DNA of 47,853 nt, taken from NCBI GenBank assembly GCA_021806745.1, contig JAJZQS010000006.1, forward strand, positions 1 to 47,853, given 5' to 3'. Shown one piece after another: positions 9,101 through 19,596 of the stretch (the stretch's first letter is position 1; each line of letters begins with the position of its first letter). The translations under genes and the position numbers were made by a program. The stretch comes from a bacterium. GTDB taxonomy: Bacteria > Elusimicrobiota > Elusimicrobia > UBA1565 > UBA9628. Below the pieces are notes generated by a model, which did no database searches, was not told the DNA's origin, and worked only from the letters and a program-made list of their open reading frames with translations.

Positions 9101-9270
9101 CGGCGCGGCAGCGCTACGATCTCCCCACCCAAGACCCGAAGAAAAAGGATTGGCGCTACTTGATCGCGCTGGCCGCGCGTTCCTCGGCGGCGTTGGCTGC
9201 CGCCTACCTGCTCATGCACTCCGACGCCGGCTACCTGGCCGGCCTCACGCGCCGACGCCGCGATTCGTGA
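6175..9270 (+). CDS. Large envelope protein of unknown function with signal peptide, membrane segments and Gly/Pro-rich region
   Basis: A 1031-residue protein. A signal peptide ends near residue 28 (ARADDAARF). Two hydrophobic hairpin-like segments lie at about 278-322 and 342-362. A long Ala/Glu/Pro-rich stretch follows. Next is a low-complexity Pro/Ser/Gly region (about 700-930) with Gly runs, and a hydrophobic segment near residue 1005 ends in TRRRRDS. ATGs at 6187 and 6190 are alternative starts. No enzymatic motif is visible. The repeat-like Ala/Pro/Gly content suggests an exported or surface-anchored structural protein, but this is inference. It has its own promoter and a structured leader. 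Confidence 0.7.
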   Translation: MLRAMMTRRGLAAAAALVAVMGASRARADDAARFSNRTAAIIDVRREALERRIKAVLDGASSTPMADLREQFSALEADFRLARTIPPDQRDALAKLMAADARLLEGGSQGLLTDGLPRPYPAGSLPTRVPDVGAASVVYRKAKAAAQNPAAAAKTFDNQKSRSAATSAASRRVVAPSSSKEGDSASFAYVKPGDPRYRYTNAARLSLRGSIPAASPAPAARAAAAAEPPDQANCEQALNNSHWSIEKLCRYSPMGAAALGGLVDALYQQFSGKGLVMNIAFMLMGILMGALTGGAGILIKALFALGMSIWAVWKIAPQIYEAVKQLWNSKEGSVERYAAIRQLAALAGGIMIMALFTLIGGKLGKAMPEALESKLGAVSSGLSARLPAGVSAMMAKFGDMSAPTKIEGESRVAEVADKPAPKAVHSAEKAYMIVSEDGRGAPEGARAAEVAKETVRASLEKALKPGERPTVAQAKAVLAEALVKADAAVRAEPATAGRAPVADLAVGIVARDASGTETLVSASAGESGIFLKRGGELVEQRPPQEPLAESGSAMRRSFMAEKSAGELAGQRGPAAAVLEAEPAAAAPRAAEPLGSENFRAPEIVETPLKPRDTVIAASERASSDMLADKAAPESANLASDVAGERMSLREETPVDGEGRPSASAELTMPEKPGLLDTLINKLGDRESVYRAAVASQLASNAVPAPLPYVPPPPASAGQASSIFSTPSKPAGGGSTVVEPSQSRSGTPVVAASAAPGAGNASGNGAPAGGGGSSMPFGPSAGASGGAPASPNSPSLAAPGGNFDGSGGGGGGGGAGGSGGGAGGASPAAPAGASARSTPAVAATQPSDQAVVSAPSPGLPPIAPARKKSATAPSPGPLGGHAPERSLASRFDGSQISGAAPRAPAPNQMMHGVGGGGGGEGGLPRLAGSAQSVSHPAASAEDPASADDASPSVAAAGDRAVAPANGDEDYNYTYLAPARQRYDLPTQDPKKKDWRYLIALAARSSAALAAAYLLMHSDAGYLAGLTRRRRDS

Positions 9271-9294
9271 CCGACGGCGAGCTCCGTGATTTCT

Positions 9295-9303
9295 TGTTAC
9301 AAT
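9295..9303 (+). promoter_or_regulatory. Extended -10 promoter element
   Basis: TGTTACAAT gives TG-N-TACAAT, 20 bp before the ATG at 9324; no convincing -35. The related TGTTATCAT occurs before yebC (27986) and before the 37779 gene. Confidence 0.4.
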
Positions 9304-9323
9304 AGCGCCGCGTTCGCGCTCCC

Positions 9324-10745
<1,422 letters not shown>

Positions 10746-10755
10746 CCGCGCGGCG

Positions 10756-11811
10756 TCAACGCGCGCCGTCGAAGCTCGCCGGCACGCGCAGCGACGGCGG
10801 CGCGCTCGGCGCCGGGGCCTGCGCGGGCGGCAGGGCCAGCGCGCGGCGCAGCTGCGGGAGGTCCACGTAGGCCAGGTCTCCCGGGCACTCGGTGATCTTG
10901 TAGTCGCGATGTCCCTTGAGCGCCGTCGGAAATATCCCGTAGCGCGCGACCAAGTAGCGTCCGAGCGCGGCCACCGCGGCCAACTGCGCCGGGGTGGGAT
11001 GATCGTTGACGGGCGGGTGATAGGTGCCCAGCAAGACGATGCCGACGTTGCCCTCGTTGTTGCCGAGAGTGTGCGCTCCCAAAGTTCCCTCGGGGCGCGC
11101 CTCGATGATGTTGCCCAGGGGATCGACGGCGAAGTGGTAGGCGATGTCGATCCAGCCGCGCCCATGGATGTGGAAATCCTGGATGAAGCGCACCTCGTCG
11201 AGGCTCTCGGCCAGGCTTTTGGTGAAGCGGCCGTCGGAATGATGAAGCGTGATGCGCCAGGGAAGAGGGTCCGGCGTGTAGGGCTCGGTCGCGGGCAGGG
11301 CCTTCCACTCGGAGCGGGGATGCACGAACGGGCGCGCGACGCCGGATTCCACGGGCCCGCGCGGGGCCGGCAGAGGCACGGGCGGGGCCTCCGGCGATTG
11401 GACGAAGGCCTCCACGGAGTAGATGTCGACGGTCGCGTCGCGCGAGATACCGGCGTCGAGCGCGCGCAGGCGCGCCGCGCCCGAGCCTTCGGCAAGACGC
11501 GCCCGCGCCCAGAAGCGGCCGTTGGGAAAACGATGGACTTCCATGTCCGTCCAGCGCGGCGAAGACGACGCGCGCGCGGCCTGGAAGCGGACCGACGGAT
11601 CGGGCAGGTAGCCCTGAATGAGCACGGTGTTCCAAGCGGAGGCGATCGGGTCGCTGTCGCCGCTGTCGTAGAGCACTCGCGCGGGCGCGCCGTAGGACGG
11701 AGCCGGAAAACTTTGAGAGGAGCGCGCGGCGAAAGTCACCCCGCCGCCCTCGTCGCCGGCCCACGCCGGCGCCGCGGCCAGAAGAGCCGCCAGGAGCAGT
11801 TCAGCGCGCAC
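10756..11811 (-). CDS. Secreted N-acetylmuramoyl-L-alanine amidase (Amidase_2/PGRP-like)
   Basis: A 351-residue exported enzyme predicted to cleave the MurNAc-L-Ala bond of peptidoglycan. The signal peptide (about 1-19) ends LLAAAPAWA. The first ~165 residues are not recognised. The Amidase_2 core then shows ITLHHSDGRF (first zinc His), WIDIAYHFAVD, NVGIVLLGTYH, GHRDYK and the TECPGD Cys/His-type ligand region, all as in the zinc amidase/PGRP fold. The start is GTG, overlapping the pepP stop by 11 bp, so it is likely coupled to pepP. The N-terminal extension may carry a substrate-binding role. Confidence 0.88.
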   Translation of the reverse strand: MRAELLLAALLAAAPAWAGDEGGGVTFAARSSQSFPAPSYGAPARVLYDSGDSDPIASAWNTVLIQGYLPDPSVRFQAARASSSPRWTDMEVHRFPNGRFWARARLAEGSGAARLRALDAGISRDATVDIYSVEAFVQSPEAPPVPLPAPRGPVESGVARPFVHPRSEWKALPATEPYTPDPLPWRITLHHSDGRFTKSLAESLDEVRFIQDFHIHGRGWIDIAYHFAVDPLGNIIEARPEGTLGAHTLGNNEGNVGIVLLGTYHPPVNDHPTPAQLAAVAALGRYLVARYGIFPTALKGHRDYKITECPGDLAYVDLPQLRRALALPPAQAPAPSAPPSLRVPASFDGAR

Positions 11812-13063
11812 AGGCGGCCTCGACCTCGGCGATCTCCTTGGGCACGGAGGTCAGGTTCAGCGGCGGTCCCTCGGGGCGGATCACGATGTCGTCTTCGATG
11901 CGCACGCCGCCGAAGTCCAGGAAGCTCTCGACTTTGGCGAAATCCACCGAGGTCTTGTGCTTGCGCCGCAGGGCCGGGTCGCGCAGGAGCGCGTCGATGA
12001 AATAAATTCCGGGCTCCATCGTGATCACGAACCCGGGCTCGAGCTTGGCCACGAAGCGCACCGGCACCTTGGTGGGATTGGGCATCTTGCGCTTCTTGCC
12101 GCCGGTCGTGTCGTGAACGTCCAGGCCCAGCATGTGCGTCAGCCCGTGCGGGTAGAACAGCCGAACCGCGCCGCCTTCCACCAAGCCGTCGGTCTCGCCG
12201 CGAAGGATGCCCAAGGATTTCAGTCCCTCGGCGATGCGGCGCATCGAGCGCACGTGCAAGTCGGCCGACACCACCCCCGGCCTCGCGGCCTGGATGCAGT
12301 CCTTCTGCGTCTCCAGCACGATCTGATAGACGTCGCGCTGACGGCGGGAGAACTTGCCGTCGGCGGGGAAAGTCCGCGTGATGTCGGCGGCGTAGCCCTT
12401 GAGCTCCGCGCCGGCGTCGATGAGCAGAAGCTCGCCCGCGCGCAAGACCGCGTCGTTGCGCCGATAATGGAGGACCGCGCCGTTGACGCCGGCGGCCACG
12501 ATCGACGGATAGGCCAAATGCCTCATGCCCGCCTTCATGCACTCGGCTTCGAAGACCGCCTGGATCTCGTATTCCCTCATCCCGGGACGGGTCGCGGCCA
12601 TCACCGCGCGATGCGCGGCGCCGCTGACTTCGTTGGCGCGCCGCATCAGCGCGAGTTCTCCCTCGCTTTTGATCGCGCGCAGTTCGTCGAGCGCGTCGCG
12701 CAGGCGCGCCTTCGGCGCGACCGCGCGCCGGCCCAGGACTTTCTTGAGTTCGTCGGCATACATGACCCGGTCCACGCCGAAAAGGGTCTTGGCCTCGGCC
12801 GGGGAGGGCACATGGCCTTCCCAAACGCGGTGGTGGCTGTCCACGCGCGGCACGAACAGGATCTCGCGGCCGCTTTTGGGTTCGAGCACCAGGTGGCAGC
12901 CGGGCTCCTCGACGCCGGTCAGATAAAGGAAGTCGGAGTTCTGGCGGAAGACGTAGTCCACGTCGAAGTTGCGCGGCACGCTGCGCCCGCCTTCGAGGTG
13001 AATCAACGCCCGCGGGCCCAGCCGACGGGCCAAGGCGCGGCGCAACTCTCGGTAGTGGTTCAC
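11801..13063 (-). CDS. pepP: Xaa-Pro aminopeptidase (M24B)
   Basis: A 420-residue cytoplasmic metallopeptidase that releases N-terminal residues preceding proline. An AMP_N domain (about 1-130) is followed by the pita-bread catalytic domain. Metal ligands are seen in LLIDAGAELKGYAADITRTF (two Asp), HGLTHMLGLDVHD (His) and GFVITMEPGIYF (Glu), with a final Glu in VRIEDDI. Length and motif order are typical. It is the middle gene of a minus-strand run: DUF2079 gene 12 bp upstream, amidase overlapping downstream. Confidence 0.93.
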   Translation of the reverse strand: MNHYRELRRALARRLGPRALIHLEGGRSVPRNFDVDYVFRQNSDFLYLTGVEEPGCHLVLEPKSGREILFVPRVDSHHRVWEGHVPSPAEAKTLFGVDRVMYADELKKVLGRRAVAPKARLRDALDELRAIKSEGELALMRRANEVSGAAHRAVMAATRPGMREYEIQAVFEAECMKAGMRHLAYPSIVAAGVNGAVLHYRRNDAVLRAGELLLIDAGAELKGYAADITRTFPADGKFSRRQRDVYQIVLETQKDCIQAARPGVVSADLHVRSMRRIAEGLKSLGILRGETDGLVEGGAVRLFYPHGLTHMLGLDVHDTTGGKKRKMPNPTKVPVRFVAKLEPGFVITMEPGIYFIDALLRDPALRRKHKTSVDFAKVESFLDFGGVRIEDDIVIRPEGPPLNLTSVPKEIAEVEAACAR

Positions 13064-13075
13064 GGCGCCATTATA

Positions 13076-14533
13076 TCACGGCGAGGCGGGTTCGATCGCC
13101 TCGCGTCCGAACAGCCTCACGAAGCGCTCGCGCTGCGCGTCCAGGCCCGGGCAGGCGCCGCGGCGCTCGTAGAGCGTGAAATCCCCGTCGGCCGCTTCCC
13201 GGCGGTAGCACGCGGGCGGAGGAACCTCCTTCTGGGCGTCGTCGAGGACGGCGTAGCGGGCGATGCCTTCGGGAGGGGCGGACACGCCGTGCGGGTAGAA
13301 CGAAAATCGGGCTCCGGCGCGGGCCCAGCTTTCGGCGGCATACAGAGGAATCGCCGCGACGAATCCAGGATTCATGCGCGCGCGCAGGCGCGCCGCGGAT
13401 CGTTCGCGCCGAGCCAGCGTCCGGTGAAAATTCGGGCCGGAAGGCGCGCACGCCAACGCCGCCAGCACGGGCAGGCTCCAAGCCAGGGCGCGGGCGCCCA
13501 GCGCCGCGGCCAAAGTCGCGGCCACCGCCGTCGACGCCGCGCTGCGACCGGCCCGGGCGAACTGCGCCGCCAGCGCGGCCGACAGGAAGACGAAGGTCGG
13601 AACGTTGTGCCAAGACAGGGGCGAGTAGTCGCCAAGCAGAAATGCCGCCGGGAAATGGACGGCGCTCATCGCCGCGGCGGCGGCGGCGTAGGGATCAAGG
13701 CCGTCCGCCGCGCCGCAGACGAGCAGGCCCGCCGCCAGCGACGAGGCGACGAGCCATTCGGCATTCGGCGGCCAAAACCGATGCCCGCCGGAGAGCCAGG
13801 CTTGCGCGAGCGCGAGATCGCCGCGGTTGAAGGGAGTCTTCATCACGGCAAGGAAAACGGCGTCGAAGGCCGCGATCGCCGCCGGGATGAACAGCCAACG
13901 ACGGGACAATTCGGTCCGCGTGCGCAGGGCCAGCACCGCCGTCGCGACGAGCGCGCAGATCGCGAACTCTTCTTTCGTCGCGGCGAACAAGACCAGCAGG
14001 AGCACGGCGCCCCCGCGCGCCGCACGAGAAGGCGACGACTGCGCGCGCGCCATGACCGCGATCATCGCCGCGCCGAGAAACGCTCCGGCGATGTCGGGAT
14101 GGAACCCGCAGTAGGGCTCCAGAAGTCCCAACGGAAGCGCCGCGCCGAACGCGTAGAACAGAAGCGAAACCTCCGCCTTCCAACCCGCGCCGCCGGCGGA
14201 AATCCCCCAATAAAACGCGCCGGCGCCGCACGCATACGCAAGCGGAGCCAAGACCACCAGGAGTTCGGGAAATCTCCCGCCCAACGCGAGCTTGGCGGGC
14301 AGCAGCAGCAGCAACGAAAGGTAGGCGTGCTCGCCGAATTGGCGGCCGTATGCGTACTCCACGCCGAAGCGGCCGCGCAGCGTCTCCGCGAGCATGCGGT
14401 CGTACAGGAACAAGTCGGAGGTGTATTGCCAGTCGTGCAGGCTGCGCAGCTTGACGACGGCGGCCAGGCCGGCGCTCGCCGCGATCAGAATCGCCGCGAG
14501 CGCAAGAAGAATCGTGCGGCGCTGATGGCGCAT
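13076..14533 (-). CDS. DUF2079-family integral membrane protein
   Basis: A 485-residue polytopic protein. After an N-terminal helix (MRHQRRTILLALAAILIAAS), the segment WQYTSDLFLYDRMLAETLRG, then GEHAYLSLLLLLP, matches the DUF2079 pattern of an aspartate-bearing extracellular loop followed by a conserved His. About ten hydrophobic segments follow, ending in a soluble C-terminal tail of ~110 residues. The family resembles GT-C glycosyltransferases in architecture (inference; activity not established). The start at 14533 was chosen because it begins the signal-anchor. It is the first gene of the run with pepP and the amidase. Confidence 0.8.
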   Translation of the reverse strand: MRHQRRTILLALAAILIAASAGLAAVVKLRSLHDWQYTSDLFLYDRMLAETLRGRFGVEYAYGRQFGEHAYLSLLLLLPAKLALGGRFPELLVVLAPLAYACGAGAFYWGISAGGAGWKAEVSLLFYAFGAALPLGLLEPYCGFHPDIAGAFLGAAMIAVMARAQSSPSRAARGGAVLLLVLFAATKEEFAICALVATAVLALRTRTELSRRWLFIPAAIAAFDAVFLAVMKTPFNRGDLALAQAWLSGGHRFWPPNAEWLVASSLAAGLLVCGAADGLDPYAAAAAAMSAVHFPAAFLLGDYSPLSWHNVPTFVFLSAALAAQFARAGRSAASTAVAATLAAALGARALAWSLPVLAALACAPSGPNFHRTLARRERSAARLRARMNPGFVAAIPLYAAESWARAGARFSFYPHGVSAPPEGIARYAVLDDAQKEVPPPACYRREAADGDFTLYERRGACPGLDAQRERFVRLFGREAIEPASP

Positions 14534-14581
14534 GTTCGCCGAACACGATATCAAACTCCCCGCGCCGGACCGCGAATTAAT

Positions 14582-14611
14582 TTGCGCTGAAGCCCGACGG
14601 CATGCTAGAAT
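14582..14611 (+). promoter_or_regulatory. Possible promoter upstream of the MscS gene
   Basis: TTGCGC (14582-14587), 18 bp, TAGAAT (14606-14611). If used, the transcript would carry a ~175-nt leader including the structured motif at 14729-14770. A bare TATAAT at 14789-14794, just before the start, is an alternative but has no -35. Confidence 0.4.
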
Positions 14612-14728
14612 GACTTGAAGGCCGCCGCCCCACGGCATGCGCGACAACTTCGAGGCGGCTTTCACCTTTTCGTCTTCGTCGTCACGACGCCCGGGCGCGC
14701 GCGAGGAGCGCGCGCCCGACGCGTTTCT

Positions 14729-14770
14729 AGGTCCTGCGTCCCCGCGGAATTGGGACCAAGGACGGAGGGC
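14729..14770 (+). promoter_or_regulatory. Leader motif related to that at 6111
   Basis: TAGGTCC, then GTCCC, then GGGACC, GGAC and CGGAGGG can form nested GTCC/GGAC and GTCCC/GGGAC stems. The order and spacing echo the palindromic leader at 6111-6168. The remaining intergenic sequence (14534-14728) is GC-rich with no gene that I can support. Confidence 0.35.
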
Positions 14771-14804
14771 GCGGCGGCGCGGACGCTCTATAATGTCGGC
14801 AAGC

Positions 14805-16330
14805 GTGAAACACATCGAACGAATCATCCGCGCGGCGCTGTGCGCCGCGCTCGCGTCGCCGGCCTACGCCCAGGAGGTCGCGCGCCTGGCGCCCGTTTTC
14901 CAGACGCCCTCCGCGCCCGTCGGCGCGTTCGCTCTCGCCGCCGCGCCGGCGCTGCCGTCCGTGGACGCCGCCGCTGCCGTCGAACTCGCGGCCTTGCCCA
15001 TCGCGCCGCCTTCCCTCTCCGCCGCCGCGCCCGCGCCGGCCGCGCCGTCGCCGCTGACGACCGAGGCCTCGGCCGCCGCTCGCGCCCCGGCGGCCGTTCA
15101 TGAGGGAATCTCGGGAGAGGGACTGCGCGCGCGCTGGGAGGGCTTCTGGTCGGGCGCGGCCGCGAGCGCGGGGTTGCCCGCGGCCGTGGCCTTGTCGCCC
15201 GCAAGATTTCTGCACGCTCTGCCGCTGCACGCCGCCCACGCGGCCGGCGCGGGTGGCGTGCTGGTCGGCGCCTACGCGCTCGACCGCGGACTGCGCTGGG
15301 GCGTGGCCCGGGTCGCGGCGAGGCGGCGGCTTGACCCGCATCGGCTGGCCGCCGCGCGCCTGATCGCGCGCGCGGCTCTCTGGACCGGGGCCGCGCTCGG
15401 AGCGCTCGCGGTGGGCGGCGCGTCGCAGGCCGTGATGACCGCGGCCGCGGGCGCGGGCGGCGCGATCCTGACGATGGGGCTCAAGGACACGCTCGGCAAC
15501 TGGCTGCAGGGCGTGATTTTCCTCGTCTCCCGGCCCTTCACCGTCGGCGACCGCGTCCAGATCAACGACCAGGTCGGCCGCGTCACCGGCGTGGATTTCA
15601 GCGGCCTGACGCTGACGCGCGACGACGGCGCGCTCGTCAAGATCCGCCACACCGCCCTCGCCGCGACGCCCGCCATCGCCTTCGGCCCGTTTCGCGAGCC
15701 CGGGGACGTTCTCGTGCCCGTGCGGCCGCGCCTGCACGGCGCCGCCTCGGCCTTGCTCGGCGGCCTGGGCCGAGGCTTCTGGATCTCGGCGGCCGCGCTG
15801 GCCGCGCTGGCGCTGGCGCCCGCGCTCGTCTCGCCCGCGCACGCGCCGTGGCTGGCGCCCGCCGCGCGCTGGACGGCGGCGGCGGCGCTGCTTCCCGCCG
15901 CGCACGCGCTCTCGCGGGGCTTGAGTTCGGCCGCGGAAAATCTCGCGCGACGCAACGGCTGGCGCCCGGAAAACCTCGCCCTCGTCAGGCTCGGCGCGCG
16001 CGCGCTGGCGTGGACTCTCGGCGGCGGCGCGCTGCTGCGCGTCGTGGGCCTGTCGTGGTCGGGTCTGGCCGCGAGCCTGGGCTTGACTACGATCGGGCTG
16101 GGCCTGGCCACCAACAACGTGCTCGGCACGGCCCTGCTCGGCGCCGAGATCCTGTTCTCGCGGCCGTTCACCGTCGGCGACTCGGTCCAACTCGGCTCCA
16201 TTTCCGGCGTCGTCTCCGATGTGACGCTGTCCCATGTCGTCGTGCGCGTCGACGCCGATCGCCGCGCGTTCGTGCCCTATGCCGTCATCCGCGACGGACT
16301 GACCGTCGTCAACCCAGGAAAATCAAACCC

Positions 16331-16334
<4 letters not shown>
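14805..16334 (+). CDS. MscS-family mechanosensitive channel with two tandem MscS modules
   Basis: About 509 residues, with a signal peptide (ends ASPAYA) and several hydrophobic segments. Two separate pore-helix/beta-domain units are present. Unit 1 (about 215-300) has [11 protein letters not shown], then [12 protein letters not shown] and [11 protein letters not shown]. Unit 2 (about 425-509) has [15 protein letters not shown], then [12 protein letters not shown] and [11 protein letters not shown]. Each matches the TM3 plus beta-barrel part of MscS, but the usual C-terminal alpha/beta vestibule domain is missing after both. The role is presumably osmotic relief or signalling at the inner membrane. 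GTG 14805 is chosen because ATG 14793 lies inside a TATAAT; both are in frame. The stop overlaps typA by 4 bp. Confidence 0.82.
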
Positions 16335-18160
<1,826 letters not shown>

Positions 18161-18165
18161 GCGCC

Positions 18166-19221
18166 GTGCTCGGCGCGCTCGCGGGCGGGCTGCTTGTCGC
18201 TAGTTCCCTCTCCGCCGCGCCGCCGATTCTCGGCTTCAATTACCCCGTCTGGTCGCGCGAAGGCTACGCGTCGGCCGCCGCGGCCGACGCCCTGCAGGAC
18301 TTGGCCGCGACCGGCGCGGGCTGGGTCGCGCTGACGCCGACGCTCTACCAGCGCGACCGCCGCGACAGCGACCCCGCCGCGGGTCCGCGCACGCCCAGCG
18401 ACGACTCGCTACGCGCGGCCATCCGCGCGGCCAAGGCCGCGGGGCTCAAGGTCGCGCTGAAGCCCCACGTGGACATCGAGGGCGGAGGCGTGCGCGCGCT
18501 CATCGAACCGCGCGACCCCGAGCGCTGGTTCGCGGCCTACGACGCGCGAATGCTGCGCTACGCCCGGCTCGCGCGCGAGGAGCGCGTCGATCTCTTCGTC
18601 GTCGGCACCGAACTCGCGCTGCTGACGCTGCCGCCGCGCGGCCGCGACTGGCGCGAACTCATCGCGCGCGTGCGCGCCATCTATCCCGGCCCGCTGACCT
18701 ATGCCGCCAACTGGGAGGCGGCGCAAGCGGTGACTTTCTGGCGCGAACTCGACTACGTCGGCATCGACGCCTATTATCCGGTCCCCTTCGCTCGCCCCGC
18801 GCTCATGCGCGCGGGACTGGAGGCCTGGTCGCTGGAGGCCGAGGCGATCGCGCGCGCCGCGGGCAAGCCGCTTCTGCTGACCGAAGTGGGCATCGCCAGC
18901 TGCCGCGGCGCGCAGCGCAGTCCATGGGGCTACGGCGGCGGGCGAGCCGACGACCGCCTCCAGGCCGATTACTTCCGGGCGGTTCTCGATGCCTTCTTGC
19001 CCCGCCGAGGCTTCGCGGGGCTGCTGGTCTGGCAATGGACCGAGCGCGACGCCGCTCCCGGCGACTCGTCGATGAGCGTGCGCGCCAAGCCCGCCCTGGC
19101 CGTTCTCTCCCGGGCCTTTCGCGCATCGCGCGCGCCCCAGCCGCCGCCCGAACCCGCGCACGGGCCGGCGCGCGAACGCGCGGCCGCGGTGCTGTCTCAG
19201 GCCGAACTGCTGACGCGCTGA
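18166..19221 (+). CDS. Exported TIM-barrel glycoside hydrolase, GH113-like
   Basis: A 351-residue protein. The signal peptide (about 1-18, VLGALAGGLLVASSLSAAPP) uses a GTG start 5 bp after typA. The barrel has LGFNYPVWSREGYAS at strand 1 and LKVALKPHVDIEGG. VVGTELALLTL carries a Glu at the strand-4 acid/base position, and LLTEVGIAS a Glu at the strand-7 nucleophile position. This Glu-Glu arrangement fits clan GH-A, closest in pattern to GH113-type proteins (family recall, not a search). Substrate unknown; envelope or exopolysaccharide glycans are plausible. The C-terminus is a Pro/Ala-rich tail after about residue 310. Confidence 0.72.
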   Translation: MLGALAGGLLVASSLSAAPPILGFNYPVWSREGYASAAAADALQDLAATGAGWVALTPTLYQRDRRDSDPAAGPRTPSDDSLRAAIRAAKAAGLKVALKPHVDIEGGGVRALIEPRDPERWFAAYDARMLRYARLAREERVDLFVVGTELALLTLPPRGRDWRELIARVRAIYPGPLTYAANWEAAQAVTFWRELDYVGIDAYYPVPFARPALMRAGLEAWSLEAEAIARAAGKPLLLTEVGIASCRGAQRSPWGYGGGRADDRLQADYFRAVLDAFLPRRGFAGLLVWQWTERDAAPGDSSMSVRAKPALAVLSRAFRASRAPQPPPEPAHGPARERAAAVLSQAELLTR

Positions 19222-19246
19222 GCGCGCGCCGCGGGCGGCCGAGCGC

Positions 19247-19275
19247 TTGACTTATTGATAATAGGTTATTATTAT
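19247..19275 (+). promoter_or_regulatory. Promoter of the zinc-uptake operon
   Basis: TTGACT (19247-19252), 17 bp, TATTAT (19270-19275). The predicted transcription start falls at about 19282, directly at the ATG of the small exported peptide, so the first mRNA would be leaderless or nearly so. The AT-rich spacer stands out sharply from the surrounding GC. Confidence 0.75.
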
Positions 19276-19277
19276 CA
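19256..19277 (+). promoter_or_regulatory. Zur/Fur-family-type operator overlapping the -10
   Basis: An 8-bp dyad, TGATAATA-N6-TATTATCA, covers the spacer and the -10 hexamer. It contains a second inner dyad, TAATA-GGT-TATTA. The half-site TGATAAT is the classic Fur-superfamily half-site (family knowledge). Since znuABC follow, Zur is the likely regulator, repressing when zinc is sufficient. No zur gene is in this window. Confidence 0.65.
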
Positions 19278-19282
19278 CCGCC

Positions 19283-19549
19283 ATGCCCCGCCCTCGCGCC
19301 TGGGTCGCCGCCGTGGCCGCGCTGGTTCTTGCCGCGATGGCCTTCCACGGCCTGGCCCACGCCAGCGAGGTCGGCCATGACGACTGCCCGGCCTGCGCCG
19401 TCGGCGCGGCCAAGGCGGCGCCAAGCGCGCCGCCGCCCGTCGTCAAGGCCGAATTCGCCGTCGCCTTGCCCCCGATGCCGGCCGCTCCCGCGCCCCGCGC
19501 CGCCCGCGCGCCGCGCCTGGTCGCCCGTCCTCCTCCCGCGCGCGGCTGA
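19283..19549 (+). CDS. Small exported peptide with H-x-D-D-C-P-x-C motif
   Basis: An 88-residue protein. The signal-anchor (about 6-28, WVAAVAALVLAAMAFHGLAHA) is followed by SEVGHDDCPACAVG, a compact His/Asp/Cys cluster suited to metal binding, then a Pro/Ala-rich tail. It resembles the short exported H-x-x-x-CPxC proteins found beside metal-transport genes, but I cannot name a family with certainty. It is the first gene behind the Zur-type promoter, with a possible leaderless start, so it is likely zinc-regulated. It may be a periplasmic zinc scavenger or chaperone. Confidence 0.6.
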   Translation: MPRPRAWVAAVAALVLAAMAFHGLAHASEVGHDDCPACAVGAAKAAPSAPPPVVKAEFAVALPPMPAAPAPRAARAPRLVARPPPARG

Positions 19550-19596
19550 AACTCCCCGCGCCGCGCCGCCGCATAAGCTAAACTCCAGGAGGACTC

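Noticed and set aside
14789-14794. TATAAT as the main promoter of the MscS gene
   Set aside because: There is no -35 at any acceptable distance and it overlaps a candidate ATG. It is kept only as an alternative that affects the start choice.
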